Positions 54,249 through 63,059 are shown, counted from the first letter of the stretch. The stretch is 64,000 nucleotides of DNA from CBDBEU01 sp965204565 (GCA_965204565.1 CBDBEU010000005.1:496001-560000), one strand, 5' to 3'. Notes: generated by a model from the sequence alone, not told the origin. Numbers and translations: made by a program.

Positions 54249-54860
54249 CTAATGAGTGAATATGTCTTCTTCAGCCCATCCGGCCAGGTCGAGCTGTGCG
54301 CGCCAAGGAATAAATTCAAAGCAGGCGGTCGCATATTCTATGCGGCCTTCACGCTCGAGCATGGTGTCGAGCGTGTCCTTCAGTGCATGTAGATGAAGAA
54401 CATCGGAGGCGGCATATTTCTTCTGAGCATCGCTCAGTTCAGAAATTCCCCAGTCAGAACTTTGCTGCTGCTTTGACAGATCAACACCGAGCAATTCGCG
54501 GCAAAGGTCTTTCAGTCCGTGCCGGTCGGTATAGGTGCGAACGAGCTTTGAGGCGGTCTTTGTGCAGTAGATCGGGGTTGTGACGACATCGAGATAGCGG
54601 GCGATCAGGGCGATATCGAAACGTGCGAAATGGAATAATTTCGTCACTTCGATGTCGGTCAGGAGCCGTTTCAGATTCGGCGCATCATCTGGCGGGTTGT
54701 TAAACTGCACCAAATGCGCGTTGCCATCACCGGAGCTGAGCTGGATTACGCAAAGACGATCGCGATGCGGATTGAGACCCATGGCCTCACTGTCGATCGC
54801 GACCACGCTTCCGGGATCAAGGTTATCGGGCAGGTCGCCATGGTGGAGGCTGATTGTCAC
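54249..54860 (-). CDS. RNase D-like 3'-5' exonuclease
   Basis: The 203-residue protein is a single DEDDy exonuclease domain. Exo I is AIDSEAMGL (Asp and Glu), Exo II lies in FHFARFDIA and Exo III in YAASDVLHLHAL with the Tyr. Unlike full-length RNase D it lacks HRDC domains, as is usual for this short alphaproteobacterial type. It probably trims RNA 3' ends. The start is GTG at 54860; no ATG fits. It lies 36 bases after the 3' end of a tRNA-Leu gene on the same strand, so the two may be transcribed together. Confidence 0.85.
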   Translation of the reverse strand: MTISLHHGDLPDNLDPGSVVAIDSEAMGLNPHRDRLCVIQLSSGDGNAHLVQFNNPPDDAPNLKRLLTDIEVTKLFHFARFDIALIARYLDVVTTPIYCTKTASKLVRTYTDRHGLKDLCRELLGVDLSKQQQSSDWGISELSDAQKKYAASDVLHLHALKDTLDTMLEREGRIEYATACFEFIPWRAQLDLAGWAEEDIFTH

Positions 54861-54896
54861 GGTTTATGTAGAATCCGCTTTTGCTGAGGGCGGTGA

Positions 54897-54983
54897 TGGT
54901 GCCCAGGAGAAGACTCGAACTTCCACGACCATAAGGCCACTAGCACCTGAAGCTAGCGCGTCTACCAATTCCGCCACCTAGGC
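54897..54983 (-). tRNA. tRNA-Leu (CAG)
   Basis: The minus strand forms an 87-nt class II tRNA with encoded CCA: acceptor GCCTAGG pairs with CCTGGGC, the anticodon stem CTAGC/GCTAG encloses TTCAGGT with anticodon CAG, a variable arm (around TGGCCTTATGGTCG) is present, and the T arm reads GTTCGAGTC. A73 precedes the CCA. Confidence 0.94.
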
Positions 54984-55180
54984 ACAGTTTTGAGACATAG
55001 GCGCGGGGTCGGTTCGTGTCAATTGGTTGTGTGATCTATGCGCGATTGCTGCTTTGCGCCGATGTTGGACGGGACAAACGGATACAGATTTCCGTGCACA
55101 CGGAAATACGCTATGAAGGAAGCATCACGGGTGCCTCGATTGATGCATTGCCGCGGCTGAATTCAGAGGAGACAAACAAG

Positions 55181-56155
55181 ATGGGCGTTTCGGCGAACGC
55201 AAGTCCGCTGGCAACTGTATTCGGCGGTTCGGGATTTATCGGCAGGCATGTCGTGCGCGCGCTGGCCAAGCGCGGCTGGAGGGTGCGAGCGGCGATTCGC
55301 AGACCGGATCTGGCAGGTCATCTGCAGCCGATGGGCGATGTCGGCCAGATCCATGCGGTGCAGGCCAATCTGCGCTATCCTGATTCGGTTGCGCACGCGC
55401 TTGAAGGCGCTGATGCTGCGATCAACTTGGTGGGCATTCTTCAGCCCGCCGGGCGGCAAAGCTTCAACGCGGTTCACGTATTCGGCGCCGGTGCGATTGC
55501 GGAAGCGGCGCGCAAGGGCGGTGTCGGCAAACTGGTGCACCTTTCCGCCATTGGCGCCGATGAGGATTCGTCCTCGGCCTATGCGCGCAGCAAAGCAGGC
55601 GGCGAGGCAGTGGTTCGCAGTGAATTTCCACAAGCGGTGATCATGCGTCCTTCGGTGGTGTTCGGTCAGGAGGACGATTTCTTCAATCGGTTTGCGGCAT
55701 TGATCCGGATTTCCCCGGTCTTGCCGCTGATTGGCGGCGGTGAGACCCGATTCCAGCCGGTGTTTGTCGGCGATGTTGCCGAGGCGATGATGCGCGCGCT
55801 GGAGGGCGGAGCATCTCAGGAGGGGGTTTACGAGCTTGGCGGTGCCGATATCATGACGCTGCGTCAGGTGTTTGAGTTCATTTCCGAGGTGATTGAGCGG
55901 CGCCGGCTTCTGGTGCCGGTGCCGTTTGCATTGGCAAGGCTCAAGGCGGCGTTTCTGCAACAATTGCCGCAGCCGCTCCTGACGATCGATCAAGTGCGCC
56001 TTCTGGAGCGCGACAATGTGGTGAGTGAGGCCGCCATTGCCGCCGGCCGGACGTTGGAAGGGATCGGTATTTCGGTCCGAACCGTGCGCTCGATCGTGCC
56101 GGAGTATCTTCACCGTTTTCGAAAAAAAGGGCCGTTTCGAACTACGCTTGGCTGA
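55181..56155 (+). CDS. Complex I NDUFA9-like NAD(P)-binding protein
   Basis: The 324-residue protein is an atypical short-chain dehydrogenase of the NDUFA9 group. The nucleotide-binding motif is VFGGSGFIGRHVVRAL near residue 13; the region LVGIL near 82, YARSKAGGEAVV near 133 and MRPSVVFGQEDDFFNRF near 155 are characteristic. In mitochondria the homologue is a complex I accessory subunit; the bacterial role is unclear, possibly in quinone or respiratory functions. The ATG at 55181 has GAGGAGA upstream and is preferred to the longer frame that begins at 55016. It is convergent with uppP. Confidence 0.88.
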   Translation: MGVSANASPLATVFGGSGFIGRHVVRALAKRGWRVRAAIRRPDLAGHLQPMGDVGQIHAVQANLRYPDSVAHALEGADAAINLVGILQPAGRQSFNAVHVFGAGAIAEAARKGGVGKLVHLSAIGADEDSSSAYARSKAGGEAVVRSEFPQAVIMRPSVVFGQEDDFFNRFAALIRISPVLPLIGGGETRFQPVFVGDVAEAMMRALEGGASQEGVYELGGADIMTLRQVFEFISEVIERRRLLVPVPFALARLKAAFLQQLPQPLLTIDQVRLLERDNVVSEAAIAAGRTLEGIGISVRTVRSIVPEYLHRFRKKGPFRTTLG

Positions 56156-56179
56156 TCGGGAAGAAACATATCGGTCACG

Positions 56180-57004
56180 TCATGCGGTTCCCGGAATGAT
56201 GATCAGGCCGTAAACGATTGCCAGCAGCAGCAAACCCAGTGCGATTCGATATATGACGAATGCCGTCATCGTGGTTCGCCTGAGCAATGCCATCATGAAC
56301 CAGATCGAGATGATTGCGGCAAGGAAAGAAAGAGCCACGGCGAGGCTGATATCAGCCTGCAACTCCATATTACCGCTCCGGGCAAGCTCAAACGTGGTCG
56401 CCGCACCGAGACCGGCAATGGTCGGGATTGACAATAAAAGCGAAAAGCGCGCCGCTTCGATGCGTTCATAACCGAGAAACCGTGCGGCGGTCATTGTTAT
56501 GCCGGCACGGCTGGCGCCGGGAACGAGTGCAATGATCTGGGACAGGCCGATCAGCAAGGCATCGGAGGTGGTGGTGTGCTCAAGGCGCCGGATGGTAAGC
56601 CCGAAGCGGTCCGCCGCCCACAGAATGAAGGCAAATATCAGATTGGCCCAGGCGATGATCTCGATCGTGCGCAGCGAATTGACCAGCCCGGATCTGACCA
56701 CAAAGTATCCGGCGGCAAATACCGGTAGCGACGCCAGTATCAGCAAAAGAAGCAGGCGGCCCTCTTCGGTGGCACGTCCGCGCAGGAGGTGGCCAAGCCC
56801 GCGCAACAGGTGCAGGACGTCACGCCGCAGATAGGTCAGAACCGCAAATAAACTTCCGACATGGACTGCAACGTCAACGAGCGGGCCTTGGTTCTGCCAG
56901 CTGGTGAGCAGGTGAACAAGATTGAGGTGGCCTGAGGAACTGATCGGCAGGAACTCGGTCAGGCCCTGGACCAAGGCGAGCGCGACGATTTGTTCGATCG
57001 GCAT
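56180..57004 (-). CDS. uppP: Undecaprenyl-diphosphatase
   Basis: This 274-residue integral membrane phosphatase of the BacA/UppP family recycles undecaprenyl diphosphate to the monophosphate carrier needed for peptidoglycan and other wall polymers. The motif QGLTEFLPISSSGHL is at residues 14-28, and PGASRAGITMTAARFLG near 162 holds the second active-site segment. About eight hydrophobic helices are seen. The ATG at 57004 follows GGAG. It lies alone, convergent with the NDUFA9-like gene. Confidence 0.95.
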   Translation of the reverse strand: MPIEQIVALALVQGLTEFLPISSSGHLNLVHLLTSWQNQGPLVDVAVHVGSLFAVLTYLRRDVLHLLRGLGHLLRGRATEEGRLLLLLILASLPVFAAGYFVVRSGLVNSLRTIEIIAWANLIFAFILWAADRFGLTIRRLEHTTTSDALLIGLSQIIALVPGASRAGITMTAARFLGYERIEAARFSLLLSIPTIAGLGAATTFELARSGNMELQADISLAVALSFLAAIISIWFMMALLRRTTMTAFVIYRIALGLLLLAIVYGLIIIPGTA

Positions 57005-57333
57005 GATCTTGATCTCCAGCTCTGTGCGCCGATCGCCCGAGCGAACTCTCAGACGGTCTGGCGGGAGCGGCCGAACGCCGATATCGGCCCGGCTTCAAAT
57101 GGCAAAAAATGCGCGCGGCGGCCACTAAGCGGCACAGCGATAACTGCCCCAGGAGGAGATCGCTGTAGCGCAATTGTGCGGCCGGGGCCAGATGTCCCGG
57201 ACCGGTTATGGCAGGCGCCATCGGCCGTCGCCGATGACCCGGCGATTGCGCCGCGAGGCTGGTGGGGTTAGAGGTTTTGCGGATGAGTGCCCGCGGCCTT
57301 GTTCATGCGGCGGCTGACCGGATCTGGAGTTTC
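57005..57333. other. intergenic region between divergent uppP and the GST-like gene
   Basis: About 330 bases, the promoter region for both genes. No gene, riboswitch or clear operator is recognised. The open frames here are not protein-like. Confidence 0.4.
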
Positions 57334-58023
57334 ATGCCCGAGCTTGTTCATTTTCCCTTTTGTCCGTTCTCTAGGCGTATGCGCATTGCCCTTGCGGAGA
57401 TCGACATCGAGTTTGATCCGGTTGAGGAACGTCCCTGGGAGAGGCGCGAAGAATTTCTGATTATCAATCCGGCCGGTACCTTGCCGGTTCTGGTGGAAGC
57501 AGGGCGCAAGCCGGTTGTCGGCCCAAATGCGATCACCGAGTTTCTGGACGAGTTTGCAATTGCGGCCGGTCGGCGGAGCCTGATTCCAGGGGATATTCAC
57601 GCCCGCGCTGAAGTGCGCCGGCTGGTTGAGTGGTTTGACATCAAATTCAATGCCGAGGTGACGCAATTGCTCGTACATGAGCTGATCGAAAAGCGCGTCA
57701 TTCCGCCCGCGCAGGGCGGCGGCGGACCCCACATGGAAGCGGTGCGGGTCGGCCGGCAGAATATTGGCCATCATCTCGATTACATCGCCTATCTTACATC
57801 CAACCGGCGCTGGCTGGCGGGCGATGAACTCAGCCACGCCGATCTTGCGGCAGCTGCGCATCTGTCCTGCATCGATTTTATCGGCGATGTGCCGTGGGAC
57901 CGGGTTCAAGGTGCGAGGGACTGGTATGCACGGATCAAATCACGACCCGGGTTCCGTCCTTTGCTGAAGGACCGGCTGCGCGGCATAACGCCGCCGCCGC
58001 ATTATGCCGATCTCGACTTCTGA
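57334..58023 (+). CDS. Glutathione S-transferase family protein
   Basis: The 229-residue protein has a thioredoxin-like N-terminal domain with FPFCPFSRRMRIAL (CPFS active-site motif) and NPAGTLPVLVE with the cis-proline, and an alpha-helical C-terminal domain with ELSHADLAAAAHLSCIDF. It may conjugate or reduce with glutathione; the substrate is not known. The ATG at 57334 with GGAG six bases upstream is preferred to an ATG at 57262. Its end overlaps the queG start by 20 bases, so the two are co-transcribed. Confidence 0.88.
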   Translation: MPELVHFPFCPFSRRMRIALAEIDIEFDPVEERPWERREEFLIINPAGTLPVLVEAGRKPVVGPNAITEFLDEFAIAAGRRSLIPGDIHARAEVRRLVEWFDIKFNAEVTQLLVHELIEKRVIPPAQGGGGPHMEAVRVGRQNIGHHLDYIAYLTSNRRWLAGDELSHADLAAAAHLSCIDFIGDVPWDRVQGARDWYARIKSRPGFRPLLKDRLRGITPPPHYADLDF

Positions 58024-59170
58024 CGCCCCGGAGGCGCACAAACCGGCCACAAACGGTATCCGCGATGCGATTGCTGCGCGCGCAATGGCGCAGGGCTTTG
58101 ACGCCGTCGGGTTCGCAAAACCGGATGCGATTGCCGGTGCAGAACAGCATCTGTACCAATTTCTGCAATTCGGGCGTCACGGCGATATGGGCTGGATGGA
58201 GCGTCATGCGGACCGGCGTGGTGACCCGGGTGTTTTGTGGCCGGATGCACGTTCGGTGGTTGCCGTGGGACAGAGCTACGCGCCGGATCATGACCCGCTG
58301 AAGGATTTGGAAAACGCAAGCCATGGGGCAATCTCGGTCTATGCCCGTGGGCGTGATTACCACGATGTGTTGAAAAAGCAGCTCAAGCGCCTCGGCCGCT
58401 GGACCGCCGATCAATTCGACACCGATGTCAAGGTGTTCGTCGATACCGCGCCGCTGATGGAAAAGCCGCTGGCCGCTGTGGCCGGCATTGGCTGGCAGGG
58501 CAAACACACAAACCTGGTTTCGCGTGAACATGGGTCATGGTTGTTTCTGGGCGCCATGCTGACGACGCTGGAAATTCCGGCTGTGCCAGGTGGACACGAC
58601 AGCTGCGGCAGTTGCCGGGCATGTCTCGATATTTGCCCGACTGGCGCTTTTCCGGCTCCTTATCAGCTCGATGCGCGCCGCTGCATCTCCTATCTGACGA
58701 TTGAGCACCAGGGCCACATCGCGGCGGAATTTCGCCAAGCGATCGGTAATCGCATCTATGGCTGTGATGATTGTCTTGCTGTGTGCCCTTGGAACAAATT
58801 TGCCGTGGCAGCACGCGACAGCGCACTATCCGCGCGCCAGGAGCTGACTCTGCCGGTCCTGGACGGGCTCGCGGCGCTTGACGATGCCGCTTTCCGTTCG
58901 CTGTTTGCCGGCACCGCGATCAAACGCACGGGACGTGACCGCTTCGTGCGCAATGTAATGATTGCGATCGGAAACTCAGGCGATCGCCAGCTGCTGGAGT
59001 GCGTCGAACAACGGCTTGGCGATTCTTCGCCATTGGTCAGGGCGATGTCGGTGTGGGCACTATCGCGGCTTGCAAGCACTGAAGAGATCGCGAGCGCGGC
59101 GAAACATCATATGGGCCAGGAATGCGATGCGGCAGTCCTGGCCGAGTGGCATCAAGCCGGTGCCGGGTGA
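58004..59170 (+). CDS. queG: Epoxyqueuosine reductase
   Basis: This 388-residue enzyme catalyses the last step of queuosine synthesis in tRNA, reducing epoxyqueuosine to queuosine with cobalamin and two [4Fe-4S] clusters. The two ferredoxin-type motifs are CGSCRACLDICPTGA near 205 and CDDCLAVCPWNKFA near 253, and the catalytic Asp is in VDTAPLMEKPLA near 148. A HEAT-like C-terminal segment follows (RFVRNVMIAIGNSG). The ATG at 58004 overlaps the GST-like gene. It depends on B12, as does nrdJ in this window. Confidence 0.94.
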   Translation: MPISTSDAPEAHKPATNGIRDAIAARAMAQGFDAVGFAKPDAIAGAEQHLYQFLQFGRHGDMGWMERHADRRGDPGVLWPDARSVVAVGQSYAPDHDPLKDLENASHGAISVYARGRDYHDVLKKQLKRLGRWTADQFDTDVKVFVDTAPLMEKPLAAVAGIGWQGKHTNLVSREHGSWLFLGAMLTTLEIPAVPGGHDSCGSCRACLDICPTGAFPAPYQLDARRCISYLTIEHQGHIAAEFRQAIGNRIYGCDDCLAVCPWNKFAVAARDSALSARQELTLPVLDGLAALDDAAFRSLFAGTAIKRTGRDRFVRNVMIAIGNSGDRQLLECVEQRLGDSSPLVRAMSVWALSRLASTEEIASAAKHHMGQECDAAVLAEWHQAGAG

Positions 59171-60072
59171 TGCTGATGAGCGATTCGCGATTGTTTTGTT
59201 TCGGTCTGGGTTTTAGCGGGCTGGCGGTAGCGCGAAAGCTGATGGTCGGCGGGTGGCCCGTTGGCGGCACCTGCCGAGGAAGTGACAAGGCGAATGCGCT
59301 ACGCGAAGAAGGCGTTGATGCCCGTGTTTTTACCGGCGGCCGGCCGATGGAGGGTGCGCAGGCAGCGCTTTCCGGCACAACGCAACTGCTTGTGTCGATC
59401 GCACCCGGCAAGCAGGGCGATCCGGCTCTTCTGCATCACGAAGATGATTTTGCCATGCTTGCCGGCTCACTGCAGCGCATCATTTATTTCTCAACTACGG
59501 CGGTCTATGGCGACCATGGCGGGAAATGGATCGACGAGGATACGCCGGTCAATCCGCAATCACAGCGCGCCGGACGCCGCGTCAAGGCAGAAGAGGCGTG
59601 GAGTTCATTTGCAGCCCGGCTTTCAGTTCCACTGGATATTTTACGGCTTTCAGGGATCTACGGTCAGGGACGCAATCAGATCGAGAAACTGAGCGCCGGC
59701 AAGGCCCGGCGCATTGTCAAGCCGGGCCATGTTTTCAACCGTATTCATGTGGACGATATCGCGCGCGTGGTCGAGGCACTGATGAAGGCGAACGTGCCTG
59801 GCGCTATTTACAATCTTGCCGATGACGAGCCGGCGCCGCCGCAGGATGTTGTTCTTTATGCAGCAGGGCTGGCGGGCATCGAGCCCCCTGCGGAAGAATC
59901 CTTTGACGACGCGGAAATGACGGAAATGGCACGCAGTTTCTATGGCGAGTCGAAACGGGTTGCCAATGCCCGCGTCAAACAACAGCTCGCGATTCAGCTC
60001 AACTTTCCGACCTATCGTGAGGGACTTTCTGCAATTACAGCGCTCGAGCAGGCGCCTGATGAGGCGGGATGA
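59170..60072 (+). CDS. NAD(P)-binding SDR-family protein (epimerase-like)
   Basis: The 300-residue protein is an extended-type short-chain dehydrogenase. The nucleotide-binding start is LFCFGLGFSGLAVARKLM, and YFSTTAVYGDHGG near 115, LRLSGIYGQGRNQIEKL near 160 and FNRIHVDDIARV near 195 are the usual substrate and cofactor blocks; the YxxxK site is not obvious, so it may be a dehydratase-free variant. Two starts are possible, ATG 59170 (overlapping the queG stop) and ATG 59176. It follows queG in an apparent GST-queG-SDR operon. Substrate unknown. Confidence 0.82.
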   Translation: MLMSDSRLFCFGLGFSGLAVARKLMVGGWPVGGTCRGSDKANALREEGVDARVFTGGRPMEGAQAALSGTTQLLVSIAPGKQGDPALLHHEDDFAMLAGSLQRIIYFSTTAVYGDHGGKWIDEDTPVNPQSQRAGRRVKAEEAWSSFAARLSVPLDILRLSGIYGQGRNQIEKLSAGKARRIVKPGHVFNRIHVDDIARVVEALMKANVPGAIYNLADDEPAPPQDVVLYAAGLAGIEPPAEESFDDAEMTEMARSFYGESKRVANARVKQQLAIQLNFPTYREGLSAITALEQAPDEAG

Positions 60073-60217
60073 AGACATTTCGCAAGGGATGGGCCATGGC
60101 AATTCTTGACAGCCCATGCGAAGTTTCCAATGTTAGAATGGCGAAATGGCGGTTTAACGAATATGAACCTGCCGCCGTTTTTTTGTTGCCCGGCAACGCA
60201 ATGATGGAGAAAGCAAG
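60073..60217. promoter_or_regulatory. leader of infC
   Basis: About 145 bases that hold the infC promoter and a T7 run with a GTTGCCCGGCAAC stem at about 60185-60197. GGAG at 60205-60208 is the Shine-Dalgarno site for the ATA start. Confidence 0.5.
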
Positions 60218-60760
60218 ATAGCACGCAGACCTCACAGGGCCCCGCCAACTGGCGAAGCGCAGGGGCCGCACACCAACGAGCAGATCAATGTTCCCGAGGT
60301 GCGCCTTATTGGTCCGGATGGAATGAACTACGGATCGGTTCCGGTGTTCGCCGCACTTGAAGCGGCGCAACGCGTGGGTCTTGACCTGGTCGAGATCTCA
60401 CCTCGTTCGGACCCGCCGGTCTGCAAGATCATGGACTTCGGAAAGTACAAATATCAGGAACAGAAAAAGGCCGCCGAGGCGCGCAAGAAGCAGAAGACCT
60501 TCGATGTGAAGGAAATCAAGATGCGCCCGAATATCGACGTCCACGACTATGACGTGAAGATGCGAAATATGCGCCGATTCTTCGACGAGGGCGACAAGGT
60601 TAAGGTTACCTTGCGATTTCGTGGCCGCGAAATGGCGCATCAGGAACTGGGTGCCAAGCTGCTCAGCCGAGTGCGCGAAGAAGTTGACGAGTTTGCCAAG
60701 GTCGAGGCCGAACCCAGACTTGAGGGCCGGCAAATGGTGATGGTGCTGGCGCCGCGATAA
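60218..60760 (+). CDS. infC: Translation initiation factor IF-3 with ATA start
   Basis: The 180-residue factor binds the 30S subunit and checks the initiator codon. The N-domain shows NEQINVPEVRLIGPDG and LDLVEISPRSDPPVCKIMD, the linker is KKAAEARKKQKTF, and the C-domain has EIKMRPNIDVHDYDVK and VTLRFRGREMAHQELG. Homology runs upstream of the first GTG/ATG in frame, and the only sensible initiator there is ATA at 60218, eight bases after GGAG. A rare start codon is the usual self-control device of infC. ORF callers that insist on ATG/GTG/TTG would lose the first 27 residues. Confidence 0.88.
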   Translation: MARRPHRAPPTGEAQGPHTNEQINVPEVRLIGPDGMNYGSVPVFAALEAAQRVGLDLVEISPRSDPPVCKIMDFGKYKYQEQKKAAEARKKQKTFDVKEIKMRPNIDVHDYDVKMRNMRRFFDEGDKVKVTLRFRGREMAHQELGAKLLSRVREEVDEFAKVEAEPRLEGRQMVMVLAPR

Positions 60761-60767
60761 GACGGCA

Positions 60768-60790
60768 CCCGTCACCCGACGGGAAATTTC
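60768..60790 (+). terminator. possible terminator after infC
   Basis: CCCGTC and GACGGG form a 6-bp stem with a short loop, followed by AAATTT. The stem is short and the T tract poor, so this is weak. Confidence 0.35.
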
Positions 60791-61059
60791 CGGGGCATGT
60801 CTCTGTCGGGATGTCTGCGCTCAATATGCAGTCATATCGTTATCGGGTAGCCGATTGCCTCTCTAGTTGCGTTGAACCGGAATACAACCTGTTGGCAACC
60901 CGTTGGATGTTTCCGCTTGAGGAAACGCGGATCCTTCAACGGATTGAAACCCGGGAAATGCGCATGGGCCTGTCATGCGCTAAAATTTTCCGGCGCTCGC
61001 GCGCAGCCGGGCAGGCGAGGATCCGGAGGCCTCATGCTTTTCGGTATTCTGCATCAAGG
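60791..61059. other. intergenic region between infC and a methyltransferase remnant
   Basis: About 270 bases; no gene is recognised and the open frames (for example from 60811) lack homology. Confidence 0.35.
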
Positions 61060-61640
61060 GGGCTGCCGCCACCGGCTCGACTGCCGGTATTTTGACGACA
61101 CCGGCCTGGAAACACCGGCTTGGAAGATGAGTGGCGGCGTGAGGTCTATGAGCGGGCGGTGGATAAAGCCTTGTCCGCCCGGACCGTCTTCGACATTGGG
61201 TGCGGCTCGGGCTTCAGGCTGATGAAACATTTCACCGATATCAGGAGGGTCGGATTCGATCTCGAACCGACGGTCTCGTTTTTAAAGAATAGATATCCCC
61301 ACCGCGATTGGCGGATCAGCAGTCCTGGTGAAACCATCCGGAAATCCGCCGACATCGTGATTTGCGCCGATGTCGTTGAGCACATTCCCGACCCCGACCT
61401 GCTGGTGGATTTCCTTGCCGGGCTACGTTTCAAGAAGCTGGTTCTGTCGACCCCGGATCGAGGGCTCATCTATGACTGCGACCATTCGGGTCCACGGCTA
61501 AATCCGCACCATTGCCGGGAATGGACGAATTCAGGACCTGTGTGAGCGGCCGGTTCGAAATTGAGCGGCACGAAATAACCAACCGCGCGCAGGCGACGCA
61601 AATGGCGGTGTGCCGGGCGAAAAGTCACGGGGCAGGCTGA
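61060..61640 (+). pseudogene. SAM-dependent methyltransferase, frameshifted
   Basis: Combining frames gives YFDDTGLETPAW, then DEWRREVYERAV, TVFDIGCGSGFRLMKHF (the SAM-binding glycine loop), DIVICADVVEHIPDPDLLVD, and, after a shift, FRTCVSGRFEIERHEITNRA with a TGA at 61638. One base is missing near 61117 (a G run) and one near 61520. Both breaks are single-base and could be recent, or sequencing artefacts. The acceptor is unknown; the type is common in surface-sugar clusters. Confidence 0.72.
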
Positions 61641-61860
61641 CCGGCAGTCATCACCGAAGGTGGCGAGCGTGGGCAGCGCGCTGCGCGGCTGATGGAAAGG
61701 ACGCCTTCGGCCACGTGGTGACTCCGACCCTCATCACCAATACGAATGGAAATCCGCTCTACTATCTTCTTTGGGCGTCTTCGAGTGCGCGCGGGGTTCG
61801 CATTGCCGAGCATATTATGACGCTCGGAAACCGGGTAACGCTTCCCCCGCGCCGTTCGCG
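61641..61860 (+). pseudogene. possible gene scrap, perhaps TcmP-like
   Basis: One frame gives HVVTPTLITNTNGNPLYYLL and WASSSARGVRIAEHIM, which looks like the C-terminal end of a three-Cys-motif partner (TcmP-like) protein. There is no start codon or upstream domain. I am unsure of the family. Confidence 0.3.
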
Positions 61861-61954
61861 GTCAGCTGCACCTTGAGACGAGCATCGGCCAGGCGCGGAT
61901 TGAGGTGTTCCGCCCGCCTAATTGAGGATAGACGCCCCGCTCAGATCTGCTCGT

Positions 61955-62197
61955 CTAGTGGATTGCTTCCGACATTTGGAACCCTCGATTTCCGGCGGCG
62001 ATGATTTGGTCGGGATCGGCGCGCCGGGTGAAGGGTTTTGCCTCGGTTTCGCTGTGCTGCTTGATGAAGCGGTCGACGGCTTGGAGGTCGACGGCCGGGC
62101 GGCTGCCAAGGTCGAGGAAGTCCTTGGGAGTGCATACCCACCGCCCACGACCCTTTGCGCGCACACGCTTCATGATTCGATCAGCAATGCCAGTCAT
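61955..62197 (-). pseudogene. DUF6088-like (AbiEi-type antitoxin) remnant
   Basis: From ATG 62197 the reading MTGIADRIMKRVRAKGRGRW, VCTPKDFLDLGSR and AAVDLQ-like follows the DUF6088 start, a winged-helix protein related to type IV toxin-antitoxin regulators. After about 35 residues the match stops, and the tail (FIKQHSETEAKPFTRRADPD) is from a later part with an internal deletion. The paired nucleotidyltransferase-type toxin is not seen. Confidence 0.5.
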
Positions 62198-62347
62198 CTG
62201 CGTGGTCCTTCGGGGGCTTTTACCTGTCAGAAACATATAGGATGATGGGATTTTTCTCACAAAATCCAATATCCTCCCGTCTCCCTGCCTCCTCCCGATT
62301 TTCTCCCATCGCGCACCCCGGTCTCGTTCGCAGGCATTCGGCCAAAC

Positions 62348-62572
62348 GTGAAGGAGACGAGGGCGTCAGTCACGCATCTCAACCAGGTCGAGATGGCGGC
62401 TAGATGGGAGCTCAGCCCGCGCACGCTGGAGCGCTGGCGTTGGACGGGCGAGGGACCCGCCTTCATCAAGATCGGAGGCCGGGTCGTGTACCGGCTCGAG
62501 GATGTCGAGGCCTACAAGGCCAACCGGCACTGCTCAAGCACGGCCGACAAGCCCGCCGTGAAGCTGGTGTGA
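62348..62572 (+). CDS. AlpA/excisionase-like helix-turn-helix protein
   Basis: The 74-residue protein reads LNQVEMAARWELSPRTLERW, then GPAFIKIGGRVVYRLEDVEA, the pattern of helix-turn-helix proteins of the excisionase (MerR-like) group. Similar genes lie at the start of replication or transfer modules of integrative elements in rhizobia. A second gene begins 10 bases later (MKIPNRFTLDNLP) but is cut after 17 codons by an IS5 remnant. Confidence 0.65.
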   Translation: MKETRASVTHLNQVEMAARWELSPRTLERWRWTGEGPAFIKIGGRVVYRLEDVEAYKANRHCSSTADKPAVKLV

Positions 62573-62582
62573 GGGGGCGGCC

Positions 62583-62634
62583 ATGAAGATCCCCAACCGC
62601 TTCACCCTCGACAACCTGCCTAGGGTCCGGCCCC
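62583..62634 (+). pseudogene. start of a gene interrupted by IS5
   Basis: ATG 62583 begins MKIPNRFTLDNLP, after which the IS5 end (cctagggtccgg) follows. Only about 16 codons remain. It was probably co-transcribed with the helix-turn-helix gene. Confidence 0.45.
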
Positions 62635-62960
62635 GATAATTGTCTTCCCGATTGGATCCGAGGATGGTTCATTGCCCCCGATGAGAAGGTAACGAGATGT
62701 ATGATTTCTTCCGGTTTTCCGATTCTCGGCGGGCCCGGATCGCGCCGCTTCTGCGACCGATATGCGCGGCAGGAAGCGCCCGGAAACAGTTGACGATCGT
62801 CCTGTGCCGAGCGGGATCGTCCATGCGCTGCGCTGTGCTGTGGCGCTCGCCGGGCCGGCTGCGCCGATATCCACGGGCCGAACAAGACGCTCTGCAACCG
62901 CTTCGGCCGCCGGGCCGCGCGCGGTAGCGGTATACGGGAAGGTATCTTCAGCTGCCTGAT
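62632..62960 (+). pseudogene. IS5-family transposase remnant (left end), second copy
   Basis: It begins with ctagggtccggcccc, then the same leader as at 24919 (reverse), then MYDFFRFSDSRRARIAPLLR and fragments of the IS5 N-terminus in shifted frames (SGIVHALR near 62813). It breaks off after about 100 codons. It lies inside the small mobile-element remnant. Confidence 0.72.
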
Positions 62961-62971
62961 AACAGGTGCGA

Positions 62972-63003
62972 ACGGGGCGGGATTTTCCCGCCCCGTTTTC
63001 TTT
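62972..63003 (+). terminator. strong Rho-independent terminator
   Basis: A perfect 10-bp stem ACGGGGCGGG / CCCGCCCCGT with a 5-base loop, followed by TTTCTTTG. It stands between the IS5 remnant and the IS630 remnant; the gene it served is no longer there. Confidence 0.85.
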
Positions 63004-63059
63004 GATGCCGCGATCCGTTCATGTCTGCTGAAAACCGGTCATACGGGGTAGACAGACCC

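Noticed and set aside
57040..57250. Possible glycine-riboswitch-like words (ctctcag, gcgggag) upstream of the GST-like gene
   Set aside because: The order and spacing of the conserved blocks do not fit, and the downstream gene is not glycine-related.
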